A stretch of DNA of 64,000 nucleotides, from the NCBI GenBank assembly GCA_021613375.1, contig CM038722.1, forward strand, positions 20,756,107 through 20,820,106, written 5' to 3'. This stretch comes from Megaleporinus macrocephalus (lineage: Eukaryota > Chordata > Actinopteri > Characiformes > Anostomidae). The notes below the pieces were generated by a model. That model was not told the origin of the DNA, did not search any database, and worked only from the letters and a program-made list of their open reading frames with translations. The translations under genes were made by a program, and so were the position numbers. Shown piece by piece: positions 26,377-38,516 of this stretch. The stretch's first letter is position 1; every line of letters starts with the position of its first letter.

Positions 26377-27970
26377 CATTGTTTTCTTTTGAACTGGGCA
26401 AGAAAACATTGCATAAGATATTGGGTTAGTGAGTTAGTAGCCTATATTTTGTAAATAAACAGTTTTTATCAGGTAGTGTATTGGTTTTTATCAAAGTTGT
26501 ATTGATGCCTCGTCAGCAGGTTTAGCCTAAATTGATAAAGGTTTTTGAAAATGTATTTTCTTTTTTCACCATATACTACTTCAAATTTAGTTTAAAGGGC
26601 TTTTGACTTTTGTCTGAGAACCACTTTGTGTAATTTTATGTATTAAATAAAACACATGTAATTACATAAAAGCAGATTTTTCACATGACCATCTCTAATT
26701 AAGCTATATTTTGTTATTAAAGGAGCAATATGTAACATGAATGGATGCAGTTTGAAGCTGAACTCAATGTTGCTTCATCTTACATATTGCTCCTTTAAGC
26801 CTGACTGATGAGCTCTCGTATTATGTTCCAATCGAAAAGAGGTCTGGATGAAATACTTCTTATAACTTCATAGAGCAGGGCTAAACTGCTGCAGGCTGAC
26901 TACGTGGACAATATTCACATGCCTCAGGTTTCATGGCATCACACAACTTTATTTTTTTTGCTTTTGCAACCTGATGTCCATATGCAGTATATGGTATAGA
27001 TCAGTTTGGAGTTTGGGGAGGAAATTTACAGAACAATGGCAAAAAACATCTTGTGCTGTTGGATGCCAGAATAAGAATAAAAAACAAAAAACAAACAACC
27101 TCGTTTTAATAGAATCATCAAAAATCGCTCTTTGAGGCTAAATACAGATGTTTATGGTGCAATTTGTACAAATTTTGTTTAAAACATTCCAAAATGAACT
27201 AATATTATTAACTTAATGTGAGGAAATATGGTATTTAATCGTATTTCAAAGACTAAATCTCGTGTTGCAAAGATATCTACAAAGTTAGCCCCAGCCCATC
27301 TCACAATACCACCTTGCACCTGAAGAGGCGATAGTGAGTTACTGTATCATTGAGTCACATCAGTCCATCATGAAGTGATAAAGAAATGGCCTATTCTGAG
27401 GTCCTGCTCCCAGCAAGTAACTATTATTGACCACTGTTTAGTCTGACGTAAATAGCTATTTCCAGGGCCAAACTCTAATCAGTTATCATTCTAGAACTTT
27501 CTGTGTGATGAGAAAGAGAAGAGGGAACAGGAAATGCATTTAATAAGGTGAGTTGCAATTCAAACAACTGAAGAAAACAAAGCTTGGTGTCTCTAGGGTC
27601 TAATGGCAGTTAGCTAGCTAGCACCCACCCGCAAAAGTTAAACTGGCCTTGAACTGGTCACCCTTGAATTCCCCAAAGGGCGGCCAGCTCTGGGAAATTT
27701 GTTGGGGGGAGATTTGGAGTGACGTAGATTTGAGCCAGGTGGACTATTCAGCATAAATCAGCCCAACATTGCAGAAACAGAAACACTGATTACAAACCAT
27801 CTTTCACAGAGAAACAACAAACAGTGTTTAAGAAGAGGAGCTATCATTTAGCTGTGCTTCATTGGCGTAGCGTGGCAGTTGCTCAAGTTTCTGAACTAGT
27901 ATTCCAACTTTGGGGGGCATTCCATTATAAAATGTTGTGCTGCCCAGCTACAGTAAAGCTTTTATGACCA
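26377..27970. other. Gene-free stretch between the minisatellite and the morc3 exon duplicate
   Basis: AT-rich DNA. It holds a small hairpin MITE (26718-26808) and part of the GGCTAAACTGCTGCAGGC repeat (about 26870-26990). No exon was recognised. Confidence 0.5.
26718..26808. mobile_element. 91-bp hairpin MITE
   Basis: The ends TTAAAGGAGCAATATGTAA and TTACATATTGCTCCTTTAA are perfect inverted repeats, and the interior is also partly self-complementary. Related by its ends to the 520-bp element at 2402. Confidence 0.7.
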
Positions 27971-28674
27971 GTTTAAAATGGAAATCATGAATGAACTGTT
28001 GCTTTAAGATTGTAACTTGAGCTGTTTCAGTACAACTGCATCCTTTCCAACTTTTATTTTATGTAAATTCTTGTGTTTCTTCTGATTTACACACATATTG
28101 CAGACAACGCAGTCTGAACGCAGTCTGAACAACGCAGAACAGCGAACTCTCTCGCGGTCATCAAACGCAGACTGAAGACCTATCTCTTTGTAAAGTACTT
28201 ATAAACACTATATACTAAAGTACTGGTACAAACTGTAATTGCACTTGATCTTCTAGGAACTCTGGCTAAGTACTGCACTTGTACTGTATGTAGTCTTGTA
28301 TTTATTCTCTTATAGATGTTCCAGTCTTGCTAGGTATTGCGTTGTCTTGTTTCTAGGTATCAGCACTGGCCCTGTGTTTATGGCAGTGTTTGAGTATAAG
28401 AGTGGTTTGGACTTAAACCTGTTTGTACTAGATAGAGGGTCATACTCTGACTGAACACTAAGCACTTTTGTAAGTCGCTCTGGATAAGAGCGTCTGCTAA
28501 ATGCCGTAAATGTAAATGTAAATGTAAATGTACAACGCTTACGACCCAGATGTCTGTGCCAGACAGTTCTGGATAGACTGGACATGCATCAAAGGGCTGG
28601 ACTGCCTCTCATTCATGGATAATGGGGCAGACATGAACAGAGCCAAACTGCATAAGATGCTTAGGTATTGCCAT
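27971..28674 (+). pseudogene. Inverted partial duplicate of morc3 intron 2/exon 3, split by a LINE
   Basis: 27971-28110 and 28532-28674 together reproduce the reverse complement of about 21115-21401, that is the end of morc3 intron 2, its acceptor, all of exon 3 and the exon 3 donor. The intron part looks identical by eye. The exon differs by a single base, which changes DNGAGM to DNGADM in the ATP-binding motif. The fragment lies in opposite orientation to morc3, about 4.9-5.6 kb upstream of the morc3 ATG and beyond the minisatellite. It has no other exons and is not expected to encode a protein. A 421-bp L2-type LINE tail (28111-28531) interrupts the exon. Confidence 0.92.
28111..28531 (+). 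mobile_element. 5'-truncated L2-type LINE, with target-site duplication, inside the morc3 duplicate
   Basis: The insertion is flanked by the 7-bp direct repeat ACAACGC (28104-28110 and 28532-28538), a target-site duplication because the uninterrupted parent at 21250-21256 has one copy. It contains the end of the reverse-transcriptase ORF (GTCATCAAACGCAGACTGAA, then TATCTCTTTGTAAAG), a 3' UTR shared with the copies at 11215 and 34798, and the tail TCTGCTAAATGCCGTAAATG followed by short TAAATG repeats. Insertion after duplication gives a relative date for the two events. Confidence 0.88.
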
Positions 28675-28682
28675 CTCAGCTA

Positions 28683-28770
28683 GATTCAAGATTCAAGATT
28701 CAAGAGTTTTATTGTCATGTGTACAGCAGAACAGACAGTTACACTGTACAATGAAATTCTTACCAATTCA
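28683..28770. repeat. AGATTCA tandem plus TTTTATTGTCATGTG repeat tail
   Basis: Three copies of AGATTCA are followed by GAGTTTTATTGTCATGTGTA and TACAATGAAATTCTTAC, a tail common to dispersed fish retroelements. It starts directly after the end of the morc3 exon duplicate. Confidence 0.5.
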
Positions 28771-30410
28771 TTCACCAATAGATAAAGATAACAAATAAAA
28801 AAAATAAAAAATATATATACAAAATATACAAAGTATAACAATAACTGACTGCTGTGTCAGCCCTTGTTTGACCAACAAACCTGACAACCAAAACATAAAG
28901 ATGTGGCTTCATAGCAAGAAATAGCCTGTATACCCCATAAGTTCTATCAAGATCATCACACAAAGGGCCAGCTAGCTAACATTAGAGCCCACCGGCATCA
29001 AACTTTGTTTATTTTCATTCATTTAAGAATTGTAACTCACTAGCAGCCATTTCCTCTTCTCTTTCACGTCACGAGGAAAGCCCTATGATAACAGGAGTTT
29101 TTTGGATATATGCAAGTAACAAGAGTCTCAGTCAGTGCAGTAAGGGCTAGAACCCAGACACAGACCGCCGCTGCCTGCTCTCTGCAAAAAATCCTGTTTG
29201 GCAGCAAATAAAAGAAATTATATAAATAGAAGCAAAACAAGAGTTAACGTGTTACTTTCCACAGCTGGAGATGAAGACTGATGTTGAATTTGAGGTACAA
29301 AGGGCATCACGTCTTTTTGCAGGCCCTGAAAATACATGCTGTCAGAGCGTTGTATGTAGTCTAGGTTTTTAAAGAGTAGAAATGTTTATGGTGGGCTGTT
29401 TTAAGTTCATACAAGGACTTTTCTGTTAAAGATGCTGAACACAGGTGGCGCTGTGGGGTTTCCAGAGGGCTGTGTTTTTAAATGAAGAACAACAGCTTAA
29501 GAGTTTTAGCTTGTTAAGCAAATAGTTTGCCTTATACAGAAATATAAATCTTGAGAACCAGGATTGGCAGTTAAGGGTAAGGCATCTTTTGTAAAACATA
29601 AAATTTTCGTACACCAGGTGCAAGGTGTATTATCTCACTCGGCCCTCCCCATATATATCTTTTCTCAACCTATCAGAACCTATTATTCCTTAACCACATG
29701 GACTTTGATTGGAATGCAAATTGGAATTGGCGAACAGTTTGAACCATCCCTAATATCATTCCCATTGAGAAATCTTTCCTGTATTGGTCATCCTAGTAAC
29801 CTAGTTACTCCCCTTATTTTCCCACTGATAAGCTTTTCAGCTAACAAGGAGACACATTTATTTCCAAGGGATTAATTAAATAATAACCATATCAGCCAAA
29901 GTTCTGGGCGTAAGGCCAGAGTCTTATCTTACTTTTCAGTTGGGCTCTGTCTGCAACAGGTGTCTCTTATTCTCTTTACTATCAAACACCTGGTGTCTGT
30001 ACTCTTCCTCAGAATAATGCTTACAGATTTTCACTGCTGCTTCTTCAAACAACAAACAAAGCCAGTTATAGGTCTCACTGGTGCTTGGTTCTGACAATGA
30101 CTAACACCTAAAATTAACAAAGTTGATCATGGACCTAGACCACAGGGCGTGTAGGTCATTACATAAACTGATTACACTGATCGATCCATATATCTTTTAT
30201 TTACCTTTTTAAAAATATTTGAATTCATTAAAACATATATAATTATAACTGGGTCTCACATCATTTTACTGTGCTTCTTCTTAGAGAGCTGGCTCTCATT
30301 AGGCTACATGCACACCAGTGTTGAGGGGGAGGATTGGCTGCTCTGCCCTCGTTGGCCCCCAGGATTGAAAGGGCGTGTCCCAATTGCACGTTTAATTTTA
30401 GAATTTTTAT
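28771..30410. other. Non-coding, no gene recognised
   Basis: AT-rich sequence. Neither a conserved exon nor a clear element boundary was found. Confidence 0.45.
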
Positions 30411-30414
30411 AATT

Positions 30415-30692
30415 TAGAACTGGCCACGTGTTTTGCACACACATACACCGCATTTAACCCATCCGTGCAGTGAAACACCCACATACACACTAGTGAACAT
30501 ACACACTAGGGGGCAGTGAACACACATGCTTGGAGTGATGGGCACCCCTATCCACGGCGCCCGGGGAGCAGTTGGGGTTAGGTGCCTTGCTCAAGGGCAC
30601 CTCAGTCGTGGCTTACTGGTCCTGGGGATCGAACCGACAACCCTCTGGTCACAAGACCGGATCCCTAACCTTCAGGCCACAACTGCTAGCAT
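30415..30692 (-). mobile_element. tRNA-derived SINE
   Basis: On the minus strand it begins GGTTAGGGATCCGGTCTTGTG and has the B-box-like GGTTCGATCCC, a tRNA-like Pol III head. The body includes TTGAGCAAGGCACCTAACCC and ends with CACTGCACGGATGGGTTAAA. A second copy lies at 60110-60300. Confidence 0.7.
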
Positions 30693-30699
30693 GTAGTTA

Positions 30700-31588
30700 C
30701 AAGTGTCAAAGTTGAGAATACTTTAAAATACATAATGCATACTTGGACTCAGTCCAGTTTTAAGTATGGTAATGATAGACACTATTGTCCCACCGTCCAA
30801 TGAGAAATGAAAAGGACAGGCGCTTCTTAAGTCTGGAAAAAAGGCTACATGCTAACTCATAATATTGAGTTCTGTACATACTCTGTTGTATAGTGTGTGG
30901 TACGGAAATAAGATGCAGCCATTGTCAGAAGACGGGAACTACGAGACAAGTTTTGTGACACAGGCTCCGTCCTGATGCCACTAGTGGGTCTCGTCTTCTT
31001 CCTGCATTCTCTGTTGGCTGTCGATTTCCTCCTGCCATTTCTCATGGCAGTTGATATCCATCCTACTGAACAGTGTTGCCAGATTGGGTGGTTTTATTCA
31101 GTGTTGGGGCTGGTTTAGTAAGATTTTTTTTGGCAGCTCAAAAATGTAGCTGAAGTTTGAATCAACCACTGGCATTCAAAACCATTTAGTTCTTGGCTCT
31201 CTTTCACAGTGCAGAAATGAAGAAAATACAAATGAAGCTATTGAAAGGACCAGGAAAGTGACCCTGACCTGAAGCCATGTATAACACCGGCTACAGACGA
31301 TGATTCTAAGGCACACTGCAAATTTTAAATGCTGACCCATTACCAAGACTTGAAGGGTCACGGTTTAACAGGCAAACACTAGTCTTGGTGCCTGCCTCGT
31401 GCCAACTTTTCGGCGATACGTTGCTCCCTATTGTTTGCAAAATTAATTTGACAGGTTACCTCATCAAACAAATTGCTCCTTTGTAAAGCAGTGCAGCTGC
31501 ATATCCCTACAGCCAACAGCTAACTGTGTAAGTGTTTCATTATCATTACAGCATGAAATTACTACAAATATCATTTTACATACACCTA
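30700..31588. other. Non-coding, no gene recognised
   Basis: Low-complexity and unassigned DNA with no supportable exon. Confidence 0.4.
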
Positions 31589-32065
31589 GTGTCTCAAAAC
31601 CTACTGAGTGTCTAAATAGGCAGCATTTTACGCCATAGTATGCACTCCCGACATGTACACTGTCCCAATTCTTAGACACCTTAAATATGCTGTCTACTGA
31701 GGTATCTTATTTCGGCCTGATTTTAAGAAAGCATCGAACGCTGGTGTTTTCATGTGTTTCTAGTCATATAATCACAGAAAACAGCGTTTTATTTGCAATT
31801 TTGTAACGAGTCGTTGACTATTTTGCAGTTATGCTAGCGGATTTTAAGCCTGGAGCTACTGTTTTGGACGCTGGCTCGTAGCTAAGCAACCAGCTAAACC
31901 ACCCATGACGTGCTGCAGTGGGCGGGAACAAGATGTGACGCAGTCTCTCTCTAACTAGAGTGTCTCAGTAATCTGTTTTATGAGGAGAGATGAGGAGAGA
32001 ACACTGCTACTTACACAGCTGCTACCTAGACAGCCTACTTACACACTCACTAGGTTTTGAGACAC
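31589..32065. mobile_element. MITE of about 477 bp with GTGTCTCAAAACCTA termini
   Basis: Terminal inverted repeats GTGTCTCAAAACCTACTGAG at 31589 and CTCACTAGGTTTTGAGACAC ending at 32065 differ at one base over 20. The interior has no transposase. This end sequence is common in teleost genomes. Confidence 0.75.
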
Positions 32066-32069
32066 ACCC

Positions 32070-34790
32070 ACAGTAGCAGTAGCAGCAGTTCTACAGTTTT
32101 ACACCTTATACCTTCTCTCTCCCAACTTTCACCATTGCATGATCTGAGAACCATAAAGTCTCTAATATTGTGCTTTTATTGGCTACCAATAGGTCCTGAT
32201 TTGCATATTAGGATTCATTCTGAAAAACGGCCTACATCATATTTTGGCTATTTCCCAAAACTTTAGCTCCAAGTCCCCTTTATTTTCAGTTGAGGGATAA
32301 GCTCATAAATAAAACATGCAAGAACAATTTATTGACCAAAATTTGAACTGTTTTCACAATATCTCGCTAGAACAGTTACGTTATACCTCAGTTTCTTCTT
32401 CACTTGCTTCAGTTGTCTACAACTTCTGTATTAAAAGGGTATAAAAGATCACACAGGGTTTGTCATCCTGCCTTATAGAGCTGCACAGAAAGCTCACCAT
32501 TCTGTTTCATTGGGTTTTCAAAGTTTTCAAAGTTACAAAAATCCCCTACAGACACTACAAATTTATCTACAAGGTTTATCTACAAGGTATACAAAGATGT
32601 CTGGTCATAATACGTTTGGCCATTTAGTTTAATCATTGATTTAACAATGAGCGTGGGTCAGGTATTTCCATATACCTACACCTGACTTTCTGTCAAAATT
32701 AAGCTCTGCACATCATCATCTCTGTTTACAAACATTATTTTTTTAAAAACTGTGATGAGGCAAGTGGTGTTGCCCATCACCAGAGCATATAGGAGCGTGA
32801 GGGCATGCCTGCTCTTACCCTACTGCCGCCCTTTAGCTGAAGGAACCAGCATTGGGGAGGCAGTAGGGATAGAGCTCACCCCTAAGGTGGCCGTAGGGCC
32901 CACGGCCAACTTAGGGGGAATGGTAAGGGTAAGAGGAGGGCAGGTGAAGGTATGTGTGCACTGTTTCTGTTTATTAAGGCCTTATGTTCTATTTTGTTAT
33001 GTTTTGTTTGGTTGTTGTTGCTCTTTTTGTTTCAAGTGAAAGCCCATCCTTGTAGGACGGTCCCCTTCTAGGTTGCAATGGTTTCAAACAGGGGTGGGCC
33101 TGTCCTACAAGCTTGCGAAAATCCCAGTACTCTGGAGGCTAGCTAGAGAATACTGACCTCGAGCTGAGGTGTAGCTGAGGTTCTGTTGAAAAGCCAGTCA
33201 AATGGGGTAGTTCTATAGTCTTGCGATCAGGGACTCATATTGCCTAGACTGAATTCAGGTCAGGCCTTTTTATTTTAAGTTCCAGGTAGTTCTTTATCAG
33301 TATAGTTTTCGTTTGTATATTTTTTCTGTTTTGTCACAAAACCCAACAATATTACATACAACACCACATCTTTTATTTAATTAAATCGTGGAGAAAATTC
33401 AGCTTCCCATGGTATGGGCCCTTACACAACTACAGACAGACTATAAAACGCATGGGGTATGGTAATATTACCAAGGCAGTAGCTACTTTCCCAAATATTT
33501 CCATGTGTGACATTGTTTTCCTTAAATTATACCACATTACACTACAATACAGTCTAATTACAAACCAACAAAGAAAACATGCTTATGATTCCATATTGAA
33601 AAGCTAAGTGTTCACAGCCTGTTAACAGCCCGTCCATTCAGACAACAGCCCCTTCTTGTCTTCTGGCTTGACCTTGGATGTAAAAAACATAAGGAACAAG
33701 TATAAGGAAAGCATGGATCATTTAAAAGGAAACTACTGCAGTGGACGGAGATGTCCAAGAAATAAACTCACAGAGTCAACATCCAGCATTCAACTTCAAT
33801 AATGAGCAATATTACTGAAGGAAATAAGACAAAACTGAATACCACTTGTAACACACATACGGGTACAAAGGTTCTTCTTCCTTCACAATCAGAGACACAT
33901 ATAGACATCAAACAGCTGCCCCAAAGAGTGAAAATAGACTCCTTCTGTCAACTCTAATCCTGATAGATCCCTAGGGTAGCCATGGCCTTGGATATACTTA
34001 GTGTCAGTTTATATTACTGAAGTCAAGGTGGTTGAATATCGTCCTGGGAGTCATGGGAACCATATCAAAAATGCATTATTATTATATACTTATACTGCAT
34101 GAGTACATTCAGGGGGCACATGGCTAGTCTTACTGGTCAAACTGCATAAATCCTGGCTGGTGCCAAAAAACATGTTCTCCATTGACTCAATTTAAAATGA
34201 CCGTCTTGTGAAGGTATAAAAAACTCTTTATCTTTTCAACTGGTTATCATGATATTGCAACTAAATGACAACAGAGCAATATTATTATCACCACAGTATC
34301 ATTTAGATTTTTTTCACAGATACTAACACACTAATACGAGTAGTTTGTCAGGATATTAATATTATTTTCAATTCTTGAGAATGTGCAATAAGATTTTTGG
34401 TTTAAAACTATTCATGAAAAATTCATAAAAATTCATGAAAATTATTAGAATGTGAAGAAATAACAGTTTACTCAAAACATCTGTGTATTGTGTTGCAGAA
34501 ATATCTACTTAAGTTAGCATGCTAACCAGCTAGACTTAGTCTATACTGTCTTGTAATACCATACCTGTTGAGTCTGCCATCAGTCCAACATGAGAGGATA
34601 AAGAAGTAGCACTGCTACCCTGACAGCGTGTTTTAACCATTTATCAATCATCTTTAGGGTTTTGCTCCCTGTTAGATAATTTAAAGCCTAGCAGCCAGTG
34701 AAAGGAAGAGTATATGCAATATGCCCGTTCAGCAATCATATTGCATTTATGAAGCTGTGCTTAACTCTCTTATCTCCGATGTATGAATGC
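32070..34790. other. Gene-free stretch, possible degraded LTR-type element
   Basis: About 32740-33140 is less AT-rich than its surroundings, with an open frame of 95 codons that I do not recognise. It begins near TGTGATGAGGCAAG and could be part of a retroelement LTR, but no matching second copy or TSD is visible. The rest is AT-rich with no exon. Confidence 0.3.
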
Positions 34791-34797
34791 TGGACAG

Positions 34798-35090
34798 GTA
34801 TTCCTAGGTACTGCACTTGTACTTGTATTGTATGTAACCCTGTGTTTTATCCTGTTCGGTCTTGCTAAGTACTTCTAGGAATTGCACTTGTACTGTATCT
34901 AACCATGTACTTTGTCGTTTTCTCTCTAGGTATCAGCACTGGCCCCTGTTTCTGGCAGTATTTGAGCTCAAGGGTAGTTTGGACCTCTTTGTACTAGCTA
35001 GAGATACATACTCTGACCGAACACAAAGCACTTACGTAAGTCGCTCTGGATAAGAGCGTCTGCTAAATGCTGTAAATGTTAATGTAAATT
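34798..35090 (+). mobile_element. L2-type LINE 3' UTR fragment
   Basis: This matches the 3' UTR of the LINE copies at 11215 and 28111, with shared GGTATCAGCACTGGCCC and CTCTGGATAAGAGCGTCTGC, and ends in TAAATG-type tail repeats. No coding part remains. Confidence 0.8.
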
Positions 35091-35094
35091 AAAG

Positions 35095-36545
35095 AGGGAG
35101 GAGGAGGGACTAGGTATTATCTGGAGATATGTTGTCTCTATTGTTTGGAGTATAAATTTGTGTCACTTGTGTCATCATACCAAGTGCTCCTTTACAGAAT
35201 GTACCCGAGATATAGTCGGTCAACCAAGCCAAGTCCTGCAGGCTTGACATCACAAACTGTAAGTCTGACTTCAGAGTTCTCCGGTCTGGTGTTTGGGGAT
35301 TTGGTTTAGCTAACACTTTCAGAATGTGCCATCAAACAGACTGCATTCTAAAGAATAGCAGCAAATGCTCTGCAGCTTCCGTTATCCATCTACAGTTCAG
35401 ATAGAAAAGAGGGAAAAGACCATTCCACAAGCCTGTTTTTGCTCAGCCCATCTCATGCTCGTTGAAAAAAACAGTCTCAGATCGAAAGGTGAGAACATCA
35501 TTATGGGCAATAAAAAATGGGCACGTATCACATTTATCTCAGAAAAAGCCAGAAGAAAGCAGAATTTATTCAAGTGTTGCTTCCCGTCTTTAACATCAGC
35601 TCCTATTCTTACAGGAGAGGCGACTCTTTTCTCTCATAAGTTTACGTAATGCTGAAATAAAGCCTCTATTGTTTATCTTTTGGAATGCGCAAACTAAAAC
35701 TCAGGCATCCGAGGTCAGAATCCATTATCTGTGAGGAGTAGAAGATGTATCCTGAAGCTTAGGAAAGGAATCCTCCCCTATTTTTTCCACTTCAGCTTAG
35801 AAGATAGCGGTTATATTGCTGGGAGGACGGGAGGAGAGGGTCTCACCATTAGACTAAAGCTAGACTAGGGTTGTTTGATATATACATTCACATATTAATC
35901 CTGTATAACATAAATCAGGCATCAAATTGATAAGAAGATTTGGGAGGAACCTAAAGCATTGGCTGCGTTGCTGTGTTTCCTGTCTTTCTTACCTCCACTC
36001 TGGCACTAATTTCTGAGTCGAGTCTGCCTCTTAGCAAAATCTGTTTTATTAGGCTGTGAAACTTTAATGATTCTCACTAACCGCAGTCAACAAGCACTGT
36101 TCTCTTCTGAAAGAGATCTATTTGCTAAACCAGATTGTTGACCGTTGTGGGATGGCAAAGTGAACAGGAGGTCATATTGGTTTGATTCAGTTGTGTAATA
36201 TTATTAATAAAGAAAAAAACTAAAAAAATATCAGTTGGAAAAAAGAAAATAACACAGATCTCAGAACAGTGGACAAAATAAGGTCCAGGCAGCGAGAACA
36301 GGAGAACAGCAGACCAACTGTAAGCTCCATCTGGTTTTCTCCAAATAAGCAGTAAACTATATGCACAAGAAGGCTTCTTACCGCTGCAGCTATCATGAGT
36401 AGATTGTGTGTTTAACCCCTGAGGTGCCACAATCGTCTGTGGTCTGGAGTCCGATAGAACATAGCAGGCCTCGCTCTCTATTACCAAATCCCATCATCCT
36501 GCTACCTCAACCCTGTACAGTTCCTGCCTAAATTCAGCAGACAGG
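35095..36545. other. Non-coding, no gene recognised
   Basis: No conserved exon, no clear repeat boundary. Confidence 0.4.
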
Positions 36546-36547
36546 GA

Positions 36548-36890
36548 ACTATAGTGCTGTGAAAAAGTATTTCTTCACGTAATTTCTTCTATTTCTGCTA
36601 ATATGTCCCATTAAAATCTTTCCCATAAGTTCTTTAAATGTTTGTTAGGGTCCTTTTGGGATCTGCTGGATGAGATTGATCTCCTGGATGAGTCATCAAT
36701 GTGCTCTTGGTTAAATTTTGGTAGACTGGCCACTCCTGGGAAGGTTCACCACTGTTCTACAGTTTCTCCATTTGTGAATAATGGTTCTCGCTGTGGTTCG
36801 CTGGAGTCTCAGAGCCTGAGCAATGGCTTTGTAACCCTTTCCAGACTAGTAGATTTTAGTGACTTTATTTTCCAACTGTATTAGAATCTC
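36548..36890. mobile_element. DNA-transposon-derived repeat (ATAGTGCTGTGAAAAAGTAT family)
   Basis: It begins with ATAGTGCTGTGAAAAAGTAT, a sequence seen at the ends of abundant fish repeats. It continues with CTCCTGGATGAGTCATCAAT, GGCCACTCCTGGGAAGGTTC and CTGTGGTTCGCTGGAGTCTC, which also belong to that family. No intact coding sequence; class not determined. Confidence 0.55.
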
Positions 36891-38260
36891 TTTAGAGTGC
36901 TTCGAGCTGCTTCACAATGCCAGACAGGTCCCGTTTAACACGTCTGGCAGTAATTGTGTATGTGGTAGTGAAATTAAACCCAAAAGTCTAATGAATTTGG
37001 TTAGCTGGTTGATTTAGTAGCACTTTTTAAACACAGGTTAAGGTTTTAACCTTAAGTAAATGAAAACACCATTTTGTGTTTATTGGGTTAATCCCATAAT
37101 ATTAAAAGTAGTTTGCTGAAACATTCAAGTTTGATAAATATGCAAAAATAAAAAGAAATAGTGCTGATTAGGGCCTAGACATAATTGAAACTAATCAAAC
37201 ACATTGTTAGTATACAAATGGTCTGGGAAAAAAAGAAAAAGCTTTTTAAGAATTACTAACATATGAAAATATTTGGATTATTAACAAAACATAAAGTTTG
37301 CTGCTATATTTGCTTACACAGGCCTAATTAGCAGGCCGTTGTTGTGTCTGTGTCTTGTAAAACACGTAGTTTACATATAAAATGACTATGTTTAAAAATG
37401 AAATGTCTTTAATAAACTGTTATTACTTATTTTTCCAGACTCTCCCATCATGTGTCTGGACCCTTCGGGACCCTCATGATGCATTAGATGATGCATTCAC
37501 TTCACAGCCACAAGGACAAGCACAACGTTCAGTAACCTTCCGTTTTCATCTTTGGTCCGAGATGGTTTGAGGTTTGATTTTAAATGGTTTGGAATAGTGG
37601 TCAGTTGATTCGATAGGAGTTGATCAATTGCTAAAGTTCAAATCAATTCAATCAGACTACTGAATATTGAGTAATGAATTAACATAAAGATGAATGGAAT
37701 GGATTCAGATGTTATTTGGAACATATCTGTCACTTGTTTCTTACAGAGTCTGGATTTTTTTAGGGTTCCATGTGACGTTGAATTGAACCTTGGAGATGCT
37801 GGGGAATGTGGATAGCAAGATAGCATGGGGTATGTGTGCATACAGCTGTTTGTTTTGTTTCAGAACACAACAGAGTTTTTCTTCTATCAGTTACAGTGAC
37901 CCTGATAACACTTTGTTTATACTAATCTTCAGATGAGAGAGGATTCGTTGGAAAGGTTACAGCTTGGAAAACCTTGCTTGTATGAATTGGAACAGATGCA
38001 CACAATGTATAACAGCTTAAACCAAAAAAAAGCAGAAGTGAGCAAATTCATGGGTTCATAAGAGGGACAGTAGGTCATGGCCAGCTCGGCCATTCACAGT
38101 GTGACCATTATACGATTAAGGCTGGCCAATACATACAGTATACAAGACTGAGCATAGACCAGTTGTATATTACTAGATAGCCAGAACAAAGGGGTACCAG
38201 CTGGTAAGTTTAATTAAAAACAGTCATGCTAGACAGACTATACTGACATTAAAGACTCAA
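36891..38260. other. Non-coding, no gene recognised
   Basis: AT-rich, without supportable exons or repeat boundaries. Confidence 0.4.
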
Positions 38261-38261
38261 A

Positions 38262-38516
38262 TCGTCGCTGTCCAATGAAAAACATGTATCTTCATTTTTG
38301 TTGATTTTCAGTTTTCTACATCATTTGAACAAGCCTATGGTCATTTACATTGTGTAACAATTTCATGATGAATGGACCAATAGAGGTGCTCCAAAACAGC
38401 TTGGAAAGAATTCTGGTTCCATTGACCTGCATTGAAAGTAAAGTAAGTTTTTGGTCTCTCTTGTAAAGTTGCAATTTAGGAGGTACTTGTTCTTCATTGG
38501 ACAGCGATGAAATGTA
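38262..38516. mobile_element. Best copy of the GTCGCTGTCCAAT MITE family
   Basis: Terminal inverted repeats TCGTCGCTGTCCAATGAAAA and TTCATTGGACAGCGATG bound a 255-bp AT-rich core with no ORF. Relatives lie at 745, 3558, 47737 and 52862. Confidence 0.75.

Noticed and set aside
23177..26454. Many overlapping long frames (up to 415 codons) on the plus strand
   Set aside because: They run through the 36/37-bp minisatellite in all three frames and contain no non-repetitive protein.
32752..33039. 95-codon plus-strand frame
   Set aside because: I recognise no domain and no splice partner. The region may be part of an old retroelement, so it is not called as a gene.
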